This document shows, piece by piece, positions 56,974 to 64,000 of a DNA stretch of 64,000 nt. The stretch covers positions 29,778 through 93,777 of the forward strand of contig NZ_CVRM01000003.1 of the NCBI RefSeq assembly GCF_001258055.1, in the 5' to 3' direction. A program made the translations under genes and the position numbers. The DNA comes from Phaeobacter italicus (lineage in GTDB: Bacteria > Pseudomonadota > Alphaproteobacteria > Rhodobacterales > Rhodobacteraceae). Positions within the stretch are counted from its first letter, which is position 1. The number at the start of each line of letters is the position of its first letter. The notes beneath the pieces were generated by a model. That model made no database searches. It was given only the letters and a program-made list of their open reading frames with translations, and was not told the origin of the DNA.

Positions 56974-57525
56974 ATGGCTGGACATGAAACCCACTACACG
57001 CTGCCCCGCCCGGAGTTCGACAAGCCGGTAAAGCTGCTGATTGTCGTGGCGCCGTACTACAAGGATATCGCTGACAATCTCGTGGCGGGCGCGCAGGCCG
57101 AAATCGAGGCCGCGGGGGGCACCTGCGAGATGATCGAAGTGCCAGGCGCGCTGGAGGTTCCGACCGCAATCGCCATCGCGGACCGTAGCTCGAATTTTGA
57201 TGGCTATGTGGCGCTTGGTTGTGTCATCCGGGGCGAAACCACCCATTACGACACCGTCTGCAACGACTCCAGTCGTGCCATTCAGCTGATGGGGCTGCAG
57301 GGTCTGTGCATTGGCAATGGCATCCTGACGGTGGAAAACCGCAAGCAGGCTGAGGTCCGCGCGGATGTGAACGACCAGAACAAGGGGGGCGGCGCTGCGG
57401 CTGCGGCCTTGCATCTGATCGCGCTGACGCGTAAGTGGGGCGCCCAAAGCAAGGGAGTCGGCTTCAAGGCGCCTTCCGAGGCCATCAAACTGGCCGATTC
57501 AGACAATGGACCCACGACAGCATGA
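56974..57525 (+). CDS. ribH: 6,7-Dimethyl-8-ribityllumazine synthase
   Basis: A 183-residue enzyme. GALEVPTAI, VALGCVIRGETTHYDTVC and GILTVENRKQAEVRA match the conserved substrate-binding segments; His of THYD is the catalytic base. It overlaps nusB by ATGA, the common ribH-nusB arrangement. Confidence 0.96.
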   Translation: MAGHETHYTLPRPEFDKPVKLLIVVAPYYKDIADNLVAGAQAEIEAAGGTCEMIEVPGALEVPTAIAIADRSSNFDGYVALGCVIRGETTHYDTVCNDSSRAIQLMGLQGLCIGNGILTVENRKQAEVRADVNDQNKGGGAAAAALHLIALTRKWGAQSKGVGFKAPSEAIKLADSDNGPTTA

Positions 57526-58013
57526 CCACCTCGGACAGCCAGGGCGCTGCGCCCAAGGGCAATGACAAACACAAGATGAGATCGGCGTCCCGGCTTTATG
57601 CCGTGCAGGCGCTGTTTCAGATGGAACACAGCAACCTGACCCTCGACAAGGTCATCGTTGAATTCGAAGACTTCCGGTTCGGCGCGGTCTACGAAGACGG
57701 TGAAATGGCCGAAGGGGACAGCAAGGTGTTCCGCAAGCTGGTCGAAGATGCCGTAAGCCATCAGGCCCGCATCGACCAGATGACCGACCGTGCGCTGGTC
57801 GCGAAATGGCCAATTGGCCGGATCGACCCGACGCTGCGCGCGCTGTTCCGTGCCGCCGGTGCCGAACTGACCGAGAGCAAGACCCCGCCGAAGGTCGTGA
57901 TCAATGAATTCGTTGACATCGCGCGGGCCTTCTTTCCCGAAGGCAAAGAGCCCAAGTTCGTGAATGCAGTGCTGGATCACATGGCACGGGAAGCCAAGCC
58001 AGAAGCATTCTGA
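57522..58013 (+). CDS. nusB: Transcription antitermination protein NusB
   Basis: A 163-residue all-helical RNA-binding protein acting with NusE in rRNA antitermination. RLYAVQALFQMEHS (about 25-38), KWPIGRIDPTLRALFRAAGAEL and TPPKVVINEFVDIARAFFPEGKEPKFVNAVLD are typical. ATG at 57522 overlaps the ribH stop codon. Confidence 0.94.
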   Translation: MTTSDSQGAAPKGNDKHKMRSASRLYAVQALFQMEHSNLTLDKVIVEFEDFRFGAVYEDGEMAEGDSKVFRKLVEDAVSHQARIDQMTDRALVAKWPIGRIDPTLRALFRAAGAELTESKTPPKVVINEFVDIARAFFPEGKEPKFVNAVLDHMAREAKPEAF

Positions 58014-58034
58014 ACACGGACCAAACCTGAATTT

Positions 58035-58074
58035 GAAGGGGCGCGTGCGGAGAGATCCGCGACGCGCCTTTTTC
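58035..58074 (+). terminator. Terminator after nusB
   Basis: AAGGGGCGCGT and ACGCGCCTT pair around an inner GCGGA/TCCGC stem, ending in TTTTTCG. It ends the ribBX-ribH-nusB unit. Confidence 0.75.
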
Positions 58075-58198
58075 GTTCGTGGTTTTCGTTGGAACAGGGG
58101 GCAAAAAAGGCATGCGTCAAATTCCGCCGGTTTGCCGATTGGCGCTGGACGGCGGCAAACTTGGTGCTAACCTCCTTATCAAGACAGGAGGGCACGTC

Positions 58199-58528
58199 AT
58201 GCCGAAACTGGTAAAACTCTACATCAAGAACGTGGCACTGGGATTTGCGATTGCCGGTGTCTTTGTGGCGCTACTACTGTGGTTCAACGTGATGAATCTG
58301 TGGCACCTGGTTAGCACCTCTGACAGCGGTATCCTGGCAGTTGGCATTCTTTGGTTCATGAACGGGATCGTGTTTGCCGGGGTGCAGTTTGGCTACGCGG
58401 TGATGTCGCTGGCGGGCAAGGATGACGAACCGCGCGGCGGAATGCGCATCACCCCGGATCTTCAGCGTGATCTTGTTCCGGTTCGCGTGCCTGCACAGCG
58501 CAGCAACCGTCAGGTTCACCGCCGCTGA
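58199..58528 (+). CDS. Small two-TM membrane protein
   Basis: A 109-residue protein with two transmembrane helices (about 12-34, NVALGFAIAGVFVALLLWFNV, and about 46-70) and a basic C-terminal tail (VRVPAQRSNRQVHRR). ATG at 58199 follows CAGGAGGG, one of the strongest ribosome-binding sites in the window. Not recognised as a named family. It has its own terminator. Confidence 0.75.
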   Translation: MPKLVKLYIKNVALGFAIAGVFVALLLWFNVMNLWHLVSTSDSGILAVGILWFMNGIVFAGVQFGYAVMSLAGKDDEPRGGMRITPDLQRDLVPVRVPAQRSNRQVHRR

Positions 58529-58564
58529 GGCGCGATTTCATTTCTTGGTCGCATCGCAAGGTAT

Positions 58565-58592
58565 CAAACCGCGTCCCCGTGGCGCGGTTTTT
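58565..58592 (+). terminator. Terminator after the two-TM protein
   Basis: AAACCGCG pairs with CGCGGTTT, followed by TTTTC, 37 nt beyond the stop codon. Confidence 0.75.
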
Positions 58593-58639
58593 TCTTTGCG
58601 GTTCAGCACGGTTTGGTCAGGCAGGTGGCCCCTGCAGGC

Positions 58640-58990
58640 ATGTTGCAGACGGGCCGCCAAATGGACCGCGCGGATTGGCCCGGAGGCAACGCAAATAACG
58701 CAGCAAACAACATGGATGTGGGTGGAAAGCGGCGGGACCACCAGTCAACCGTTCGGCTTTGATTCCCGAGGACCTGTATATACAGGTGGGCGCCAGGTAA
58801 CTAGGCCAGGACCCAGACAGAGCCAGCTCCCTCGGAATTGCTTAAGGCCACCGGAATGCTGCCGGTAACGAGAAGGGCAGAACCCGCCTCCGCTCTAACT
58901 AGGCGGCAGACCGGGTGGAGACAAGGGGCAGGGGGCTGGTTTTCTGCGACCGGCGAAATTTGATACTCTTCAGCTGGTTTGCCCCCTGCG
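58640..58990. ncRNA. Candidate structured RNA, unassigned
   Basis: The gene-free gap 58529-59030 is densely self-complementary. Visible elements: GGGCC/GGCCC (about 58650-58682), CCTGTATATACAGG at 58773-58786, CCCGAGGA with TCCCTCGG around it (58765 and 58828), ACCGG/CCGGT (58850-58866), CCGCCT/AGGCGG (about 58885-58905) and GCAGGGGGC/GCCCCCTGC at 58928-58936 and 58981-58989. TAACTAGGC occurs twice (58798, 58896). It matches no RNA family I can verify; strand unknown. Confidence 0.35.
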
Positions 58991-59030
58991 TGATCTTGAA
59001 ATCTGTTCCCTAATTGTTCACATTCAAATC

Positions 59031-59486
59031 ATGGCTCAGGATTTGACTCCCGGACAGCGGCTCGCCCGTGGTGTGTCTCGGCATATGACCGCGCTTGGTT
59101 TTGCAACGGTAGAGGAATTCATCCCCGCCCGCGGCATGCGCGTGGATGTGATGGCGCTTGGCCCCAAGGGAGAGCTGTGGGTGATCGAATGCAAATCCAG
59201 CCGCGCCGACTTTCAGTCCGACAGCAAATGGCAGGGCTATCTGGAGTGGTGCGACCGGTATTTCTGGGCCGTGGACATGGCGTTCCCGACGGAACTCCTG
59301 CCTGATGAGACCGGCCTGATCATCGCGGATGACTATGATGCTGAGATTATTCGCATGTCGCCAGAGGACAAGCTGCCCGCCGCACGTCGAAAGAAACTGA
59401 TACAGAAGTTCGCGATGGATGCGGCGATCCGGCTGAACCGTCTGCGCGACCCTCAGCCCGGTCTAGATGGTGCCTGGCTCAGCTGA
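59031..59486 (+). CDS. mmcB: MmcB-family DNA repair protein
   Basis: A 151-residue nuclease-like protein of the family that includes Caulobacter MmcB, a SOS-linked repair factor. The PD-(D/E)xK pattern is visible: RVDVMALGPKGELWVIECKSSRADFQSD (Asp then ExK). ATG at 59031 (MAQDLTPGQ). It is preceded by the structured interval. Length and motifs match the family. Confidence 0.85.
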   Translation: MAQDLTPGQRLARGVSRHMTALGFATVEEFIPARGMRVDVMALGPKGELWVIECKSSRADFQSDSKWQGYLEWCDRYFWAVDMAFPTELLPDETGLIIADDYDAEIIRMSPEDKLPAARRKKLIQKFAMDAAIRLNRLRDPQPGLDGAWLS

Positions 59487-59564
59487 GGTTTCCGAGCAGG
59501 GCAAGTCTGGGCAGGGCAAGGCCGGCGCCCGAGCGCCAGCCAGAAGATCATGTGGTCTGCAGGA

Positions 59565-59753
59565 TCACTTGGACAGGGCGCTTGCCGCCTGTGCCGCTGC
59601 GAGGATCTCTTCGGCGATTTCATTTGCCTCTTCGGGGTCGAAATCCATCGGAATTTCGAGTCCATCGGCTTCGATGAAGATCCGGACCATACCAGCGTCG
59701 GTCGGACCGATCTGCATGTTGGCTTCGATATCGCGCTCGGTGTTAATGCCCAT
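59565..59753 (-). CDS. Small DUF6324-family protein
   Basis: A 62-residue protein (MGINTERDIEANMQIGPTDAGMVRIFIEADG...) with an acidic C-terminal helix (DFDPEEANEIAEEILAAAQAA). It matches the small DUF6324-type proteins of Rhodobacterales, without known function. It converges with mmcB. Confidence 0.72.
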   Translation of the reverse strand: MGINTERDIEANMQIGPTDAGMVRIFIEADGLEIPMDFDPEEANEIAEEILAAAQAASALSK

Positions 59754-59968
59754 GCGGCACTCCTGTGGTGGTGCTTGCGTTGACTGGATCTGCTAGCCTG
59801 CAAAGGCCACAAAGGCAAGCATCCGTTGTCAGAGCCCCGGTTTCGGAGCCCTGCAAAATGGCCTGTGCGCGACTTTTGCGGGGCGTGAAAAACTCTTGGT
59901 GGATAACGTAAAAAACTTGCAGCTTCCCTCTTGCGCTCCCCATGCTGCTGTATTAAATCGCCCTCAGT

Positions 59969-60045
59969 GCCGCCTTAGCTCAGTTGGTTAGAGCGCCTGA
60001 TTGTGGATCAGGAGGTCCCCCGTTCGAGCCGGGGAGGTGGTACCA
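59969..60045 (+). tRNA. tRNA-His (GTG) without G-1:C73
   Basis: 77 nt with encoded CCA. Acceptor GCCGCCT pairs with AGGTGGT (two G-U pairs); anticodon loop TTGTGGA within CCTGA/TCAGG gives anticodon GTG; T-arm CCCCGTTCGAGCCGGGG. The base before position 1 is T and the discriminator base is A, so the universal G-1:C73 pair is absent, as known for many alphaproteobacteria. Confidence 0.97.
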
Positions 60046-60221
60046 CTCTTCACACAAAATCAAATCCGGCTTGACCATCGAACCGCTTGGTTCTTTCCGT
60101 TTTGTCATGTCTTGTTGGGCTGCCGCTGATAGCAGACAGCTGACGGGCCGTTCACCCGACCTGCGTTATAGTTCACCGATAATATTGCGCCAAATCTGAT
60201 GCGGTGGGAGCCGAACGGGGC

Positions 60222-60536
60222 TTATTCGCCAACCGGTTCGATCTTTACTCTCTGCTCTATGGCGCCGCTGAGGTTGTTGAGGATCACGATCTCATCCTGA
60301 TCTGTCACCACCGCCACCCAACCTTCGCCAAAGGTCACGGCACGCGCTGTCATACCATCGGGGAGCGTGATGGATGTGGGCAGTGTCGGGCCGGATGACG
60401 ACAAACGGATGACAAGCAGGGCCAGAACCACTAAGAACCCGCAAATCATGATCACGGTCAGCGTGGTCACCATCCGCCGCAGGAATTTCAGCTGCGGTGG
60501 TTCAGTTTGAAGATCTGTCTCAGAGGGATGTGTCAT
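60222..60536 (-). CDS. Small single-TM protein (DUF6476-like)
   Basis: A 104-residue protein with one transmembrane segment (about 25-48, LTVIMICGFLVVLALLVIRL) and a periplasmic domain with GMTARAVTFGEGWVAVVTDQDEIVILN. It resembles DUF6476 proteins of Rhodobacteraceae. ATG at 60536 overlaps the divergent rluD ATG by two bases (CATG). Confidence 0.75.
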   Translation of the reverse strand: MTHPSETDLQTEPPQLKFLRRMVTTLTVIMICGFLVVLALLVIRLSSSGPTLPTSITLPDGMTARAVTFGEGWVAVVTDQDEIVILNNLSGAIEQRVKIEPVGE

Positions 60537-61569
60537 GGCCAGCCGCCGGATCGAGTTTGTCATCGCGGAAAACCCGCCTAAACGGCTTGATAAAGCGGTT
60601 TCGCGTGATGTGCCAGAGGAAGCCACCCTGTCGCGCACCCGTCTTGCGCGCTTGATCGAAGCCGGACAGTTGGAAGTGGACGGCAAGATCGTGACCGATG
60701 CCAAGGCGCGGGTCGAGGAAGGCGCGACGATCTCGATCACCGTGGAAGAGGCGGAGGATAGCCATATTGGCCCCGAAGATATCCCGCTGGAAGTGATCTT
60801 TGAGGATGATGACCTGATCGTCATCAACAAACCGGCAGGCATGGTGGTTCACCCTGCGCCGGGAACACCCTCTGGGACGTTGGTCAACGCGTTGCTGCAT
60901 CACTGCGGCGATAACCTGTCGGGTGTGGGCGGGGTCAAACGGCCCGGCATCGTGCACCGAATCGACAAGGAAACCAGCGGCCTTCTTGTGGTTGCCAAAT
61001 CCGACGCGGCCCATCAGGGGCTTGCCGCGCAGTTCGAAAAGCACACGGTAGAGCGGTACTACCGCGCGGTCTGCTACGGTGTGCCTGATGGCAACGACCC
61101 CCGCCTGCGCGGGGTCAAGGGGGCGAGCTTTGAGCCGGGCAATATCCTCAAGCTGACCACCCAGCTGGCGCGTCACAAGACCGACCGACAAAAGCAGGCC
61201 GTGCTGTTTCAGGGGGGGCGCCATGCAATCACCCGGGCCCGTATCGTCGACAGCTTTGGCACGCCACCGGTTGTTGCGCTGATCGAATGCTGGCTGGAAA
61301 CCGGCCGCACCCATCAGATCCGTGTGCATATGGCCCATGCAGGTCACGGGCTTGTCGGGGATCCGGTTTATGGCGGCAAACGCAAACTGGCCGCCAAGGC
61401 GCTGTCCACACAAGCGGCCGCAGCGGTGCAGGGCTTTCCTCGTCAGGCGCTCCATGCGGCTGTCTTGGGGTTTGTGCACCCGGTCAGCGGCGAAGACATG
61501 CGGTTTGAGGCTCCTTTGCCGCAGGATATGGCCACGCTTTTGGACACGCTTGCGTTACCAGTGAGCTGA
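60535..61569 (+). CDS. rluD: RluA-family 23S rRNA pseudouridine synthase
   Basis: A 344-residue enzyme. The N-terminal S4 domain (about 15-75) precedes the catalytic core with HRIDKETSGLLVVAKSD, whose Asp is the nucleophile, and the conserved GRTHQIRVHMAHAGH and GDPVYGG segments. RluD modifies U1911, U1915 and U1917; assignment to RluD rather than another RluA member is by length and motifs. ATG at 60535 overlaps the reverse-strand ATG. Confidence 0.9.
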   Translation: MASRRIEFVIAENPPKRLDKAVSRDVPEEATLSRTRLARLIEAGQLEVDGKIVTDAKARVEEGATISITVEEAEDSHIGPEDIPLEVIFEDDDLIVINKPAGMVVHPAPGTPSGTLVNALLHHCGDNLSGVGGVKRPGIVHRIDKETSGLLVVAKSDAAHQGLAAQFEKHTVERYYRAVCYGVPDGNDPRLRGVKGASFEPGNILKLTTQLARHKTDRQKQAVLFQGGRHAITRARIVDSFGTPPVVALIECWLETGRTHQIRVHMAHAGHGLVGDPVYGGKRKLAAKALSTQAAAAVQGFPRQALHAAVLGFVHPVSGEDMRFEAPLPQDMATLLDTLALPVS

Positions 61570-61611
61570 TCTGCTCAACGGCGCTGCAAGAAAAGTGTTC
61601 GAAATCAAAGA

Positions 61612-61637
61612 GGTCGCGCCCCTGGCGCGGCTTTTTT
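61612..61637 (+). terminator. Terminator after rluD
   Basis: CGCGCC and GGCGCG pair over a CCT loop, followed by GCTTTTTTC, about 40 nt after the stop codon. Confidence 0.7.
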
Positions 61638-61711
61638 CTTTTTCGGCCGGTTGTGAACTTGGTCACAGACCTGTTTTCATGCGATTCATATAAGACATTT
61701 CAGAAGCAACT

Positions 61712-61740
61712 CTTGAACGGGTCTATGCGTTAACCCATAT
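61712..61740 (+). promoter_or_regulatory. Candidate heat-shock (sigma-32-type) promoter of rpoH
   Basis: CTTGAAC at 61712-61718 and ACCCATAT at 61733-61740, spaced 14 nt, match the sigma-32 consensus CTTGAAA-N11-16-CCCCATNT with one mismatch in each element. It lies 41 nt before the rpoH start codon and suggests autoregulation. Confidence 0.55.
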
Positions 61741-61781
61741 GAGTTGATGTTAAGTCCTTATACATTGGGAGGGACACCGAG

Positions 61782-62678
61782 ATGGCAAATTATGCAAACC
61801 TGCCCGCACCGACACCAGAAGGCGGGCTGAACCGCTACCTTCGGGAAATCCGCAAGTTTCCTTTGCTGGAGCCCGAAGAAGAATACATGCTGGCCAAGCG
61901 CTGGGTCGAAGAGCAGGACGCAAATTCTGCCCATAAGATGGTGACCTCTCACCTGCGCCTCGCGGCCAAGATTGCGATGGGATACCGAGGTTACGGCCTG
62001 CCGCAGGCCGAAGTGATTTCTGAGGCCAACGTGGGCCTGATGCAGGCGGTCAAACGCTTTGACCCGGAAAAAGGCTTTCGTCTGGCGACATATGCGATGT
62101 GGTGGATCCGTGCCTCCATCCAGGAATACATCCTGCGGTCCTGGTCGCTGGTCAAACTGGGTACGACCTCTGCGCAGAAGAAATTGTTTTTCAACCTGCG
62201 CAAGGCCAAGGCCCGGATCGGCGCGCTGGAAGAGGGTGATCTGCACCCTGACAGCGTCAAGAAGATCGCAACTGACCTTGGCGTGACCGAGGATGAAGTG
62301 ATTTCCATGAACCGCCGCATGTCCGGTGGTGATGCCTCGCTTAATGCAACCGTCGGCACCGAAGGTGAGGGCGCGATGCAGTGGCAGGACTGGCTGGAGG
62401 ACGAAGACGCCGACCAGGCCGGTGACTATGAGGCCCGCGACGAGCTGGAAGCCCGCCGCGAACTGTTGGCCAGCGCGCTTGAGGTGCTCAATGACCGCGA
62501 AAAGGACATCCTGACCCAGCGCCGTCTGGCGGATCAGGCCAAGACGCTGGAGGATCTGAGCACCCAATATGGCGTCAGCCGGGAACGGATCCGCCAGATC
62601 GAGGTCCGCGCGTTCGAAAAGCTGCAGAAAAAGATGCGCGAGCTTGCCGCGCAAAAGGGAATGTTGCCTGCAAGCTGA
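61782..62678 (+). CDS. rpoH: RNA polymerase heat-shock sigma factor RpoH
   Basis: A 298-residue sigma-32. Region 2 (SHLRLAAKIAMGYRGYGLPQAEVISEANVGLMQAVKRFDPEKGFRLATYAMWWIRASIQEYILRSW), the RpoH box (QKKLFFNLR, about 127-135) and region 4 ([20 protein letters not shown]) are complete. It directs the heat-shock regulon; roseobacters often have a second rpoH. ATG at 61782 follows GGGAGGG. Confidence 0.95.
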   Translation: MANYANLPAPTPEGGLNRYLREIRKFPLLEPEEEYMLAKRWVEEQDANSAHKMVTSHLRLAAKIAMGYRGYGLPQAEVISEANVGLMQAVKRFDPEKGFRLATYAMWWIRASIQEYILRSWSLVKLGTTSAQKKLFFNLRKAKARIGALEEGDLHPDSVKKIATDLGVTEDEVISMNRRMSGGDASLNATVGTEGEGAMQWQDWLEDEDADQAGDYEARDELEARRELLASALEVLNDREKDILTQRRLADQAKTLEDLSTQYGVSRERIRQIEVRAFEKLQKKMRELAAQKGMLPAS

Positions 62679-62714
62679 TCGTTTCTCCCGCGATCTGACT
62701 GCTGGTTTTACCCG

Positions 62715-62744
62715 AAATGGCCTCCGCTTTGCGGGGGCCATTTT
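62715..62744 (+). terminator. Terminator after rpoH
   Basis: AAATGGCC pairs with GGCCATTT around an inner CCGC/GCGG stem, followed by a T-run, 37 nt beyond the stop codon. Confidence 0.85.
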
Positions 62745-63005
62745 GTTTCGGCTGGGGGGCAGGGGTGGTCGGATATCAGGGCGGGAGAATCGCTTTGCAT
62801 AGCAGGGGTGCATCTTGTGATTGTGCGGCTGGCCTCTGCCTGCAACCGGGTTCGGCGGATCGGTCAGAGACTGTTAAGAATGCGCGCAGATTGCGCACGA
62901 ATTCTTACCCTCAGGCCCTGTCCCGCGACGCTGCCCTAACCGTTTGTTAGCTTGCCGCCTCCTAGTGTCGGGGAACCCAGATTTCCCCAAAGGACCAAGG
63001 AAACG
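62745..63005. other. Intergenic region upstream of the chemotaxis receptor; palindrome
   Basis: No gene is supported in this part of the 327-nt gap. The notable element is the inverted repeat TAAGAAT (62875-62881) with ATTCTTA (62901-62907), enclosing an inner TGCGC/GCGCA pair. It lies 98 nt before the start codon. Confidence 0.5.
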
Positions 63006-64000
63006 ATGCCTTCATTCTTTTTTCGTCTTCCGATCCGCATCTACGCTGTGGTGGCGATGGCGCTTGCCCTGTCGGTTGTTCTGACAGTTCTGCTTTTGTC
63101 GCGCGCCGTCGATAACGCCTATCAGATGCGCGAAAAGGAACTTCACAATGTCATCGACAGCTCTATCAGCCTGCTTGCGGATCTCGAAGCCCGCGTTCAG
63201 GCAAACGAGCTGACAGCAGATGAGGCCCGTGTCGAAGGGCGCGCCCTGATTGAGCGGGTGCGGTTTGACAGTGCCGGCTATCTCTTTGCGTTTGACCGCG
63301 ATCTCACAGTGCGGGCCCATCCGATGGTGCCTGATTGGGTCGGTACGGACCGGTCTGGCTTTGAAGATGTAAAAGGGATGAAGGTTTTTCAGGAACTGGG
63401 TAAAGTCGCCACGCAGAACGGTGCAGGCGCTGTGACCTATTGGTTCCAAAAACCCAACCAGACCACACCAGAAGAAAAGCTGGGCTATGTTCAGCTGTTT
63501 GAACCCTGGGGTTGGATCATCGGCACCGGCTCCTATGTCTCGGATATTCAGTCGGACCTCTGGCAGATGCAGATCGAATCGGCGATCACCCTTGGTGTGA
63601 GCCTGATCCTCTTGATGATTGCCTCTACCGTCCTGATGCGCAGCGTGACGGGTCCGATCAACGGCATGAAGGCGCGGATGCAGGACATGGCTGAGGGCGA
63701 CACCGACAGCGAAGTACCCTTTACCGGCTCACGCAGTGAGCTGGGTGAAATGGCGCGCACGCTGGAATCCTTCCGTGAATCCCTCGCCGAGCAGGCAGAG
63801 CTGAAACGCCAACAGCAGGCACGCGACAGTGAGCGCGCGGATGTTGTTCAGGTAATTTCCAGCCGTCTGGCCGCGCTTTCCAGCGGTGATCTGACCGTGC
63901 GCATCAATGAAACCCTGCCAGAGGATTACGCGCAGTTGCAGCGTGATTTCAACTCGACCGCAGAGACGCTCAGCGCGACGGTGACGCAGGTGATCGACAC
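63006..64000 (+). CDS. Methyl-accepting chemotaxis protein, N-terminal part (cut by window edge)
   Basis: The visible 331 codons start MPSFFFRLPIRIYAVVAMALALSVVLTVLLLS (TM1, about 10-32). A periplasmic Cache-type sensor domain follows (about 35-190, with GYLFAFDRDLTVRAHPMVPDWVG and YVQLFEPWGWIIGTGSYVSDI), then TM2 (about 195-212), a HAMP domain (about 213-265, VTGPINGMKARMQDMAEGD) and a second HAMP-like segment (LAALSSGDLTVRI). The signalling domain lies beyond the window. Ligand unknown; small organic acids are usual for this Cache subtype. Confidence 0.88.
   Translation, partial: MPSFFFRLPIRIYAVVAMALALSVVLTVLLLSRAVDNAYQMREKELHNVIDSSISLLADLEARVQANELTADEARVEGRALIERVRFDSAGYLFAFDRDLTVRAHPMVPDWVGTDRSGFEDVKGMKVFQELGKVATQNGAGAVTYWFQKPNQTTPEEKLGYVQLFEPWGWIIGTGSYVSDIQSDLWQMQIESAITLGVSLILLMIASTVLMRSVTGPINGMKARMQDMAEGDTDSEVPFTGSRSELGEMARTLESFRESLAEQAELKRQQQARDSERADVVQVISSRLAALSSGDLTVRINETLPEDYAQLQRDFNSTAETLSATVTQVID

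Noticed and set aside
58640..58990. Assignment as RNase P RNA or two-piece tmRNA
   Set aside because: The fragments GCCAGGTAAC and CAGAACCCG resemble RNase P pieces, but the P4 core and the correct order are missing. No peptide-tag frame or tRNA-like T-arm with CCA was found for tmRNA.
59931..59956. Promoter of tRNA-His (TTGCGC and TATTAA)
   Set aside because: The spacing is only 14 nt, so the pair is not convincing, although TATTAA is well placed as a -10 element.

Overview
The window looks like core chromosome of a Roseobacter-group Rhodobacteraceae, close to Ruegeria, Phaeobacter or Leisingera. The pointers are high GC, dense short operons with ATGA/GTGA overlaps, an alphaproteobacterial RpoD and RpoH pair, soxBDAG, a RibBX-type riboflavin protein, several small families typical of this lineage (DUF1203, DUF3572, DUF6324, DUF6476, MmcB), and a tRNA-His that lacks the G-1:C73 pair. 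I see no insertion sequence, prophage, integrase or CRISPR array. Genus is inferred from gene content, not from a marker search.

Layout. 1-2.3 kb: partial MFS transporter, rhodanese, aldo/keto reductase with an 11-bp tandem repeat upstream. 2.3-8.2 kb: carnitine locus (GlxA/CdhR-type regulator, BKACE enzyme CdhC, carnitine dehydrogenase fused to a thioesterase, SDR), interrupted by an oppositely oriented DUF1203 gene and closed by an XRE regulator with a perfect palindrome over its ribosome-binding region. 8.4-11.6 kb: desaturase, EamA transporter, NUDIX, DUF983. 11.8-14 kb: EF-hand protein, ECF sigma factor, single-TM protein and periplasmic metal-sensor-like protein. 14.2-16.8 kb: PleD-like cyclase with degenerate receivers, DUF3572, HAD phosphatase. 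17-18.6 kb: non-pyrrolysine MttB-family methyltransferase. 18.7-22.1 kb: DUF4153 membrane protein, then an H-NOX-fold protein lacking the heme ligands coupled to an HNOBA-GGDEF cyclase. 22.3-27.7 kb: two identical tRNA-Glu genes, recJ, glpX, hom, a small exported protein. 27.8-33.5 kb: TetR, GNAT, pirin, a membrane protein and three TadE/TadG-type genes. 33.9-40.7 kb: glutamate dehydrogenase and soxBDAG. 40.7-47.4 kb: dnaG-rpoD and small exported or hypothetical proteins, including a tandem paralogue pair. 47.5-58 kb: nrdR-ribD, a reverse-strand capsule block (kpsC, export lipoprotein, kpsS), ribE, a reverse-strand proline-racemase-family gene, then ribBX-ribH-nusB. 58.5-59 kb: a gene-free, highly structured 500-nt interval. 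59-64 kb: mmcB, tRNA-His, rluD, rpoH and a partial chemotaxis receptor.

How it fits together. Three loci point to methylated-amine catabolism: carnitine to glycine betaine (CdhC/LcdH), a possible betaine or methylamine demethylase (MttB-like), and sarcosine oxidation (SoxBDAG), with glutamate dehydrogenase just upstream of sox. The most distinctive signalling observation is two diguanylate cyclases whose input domains have lost their canonical signal-receiving residues: phosphoacceptor Asp in one, heme His and YxSxR in the partner of the other. All functional statements come from reading motifs and context; no database search was run.
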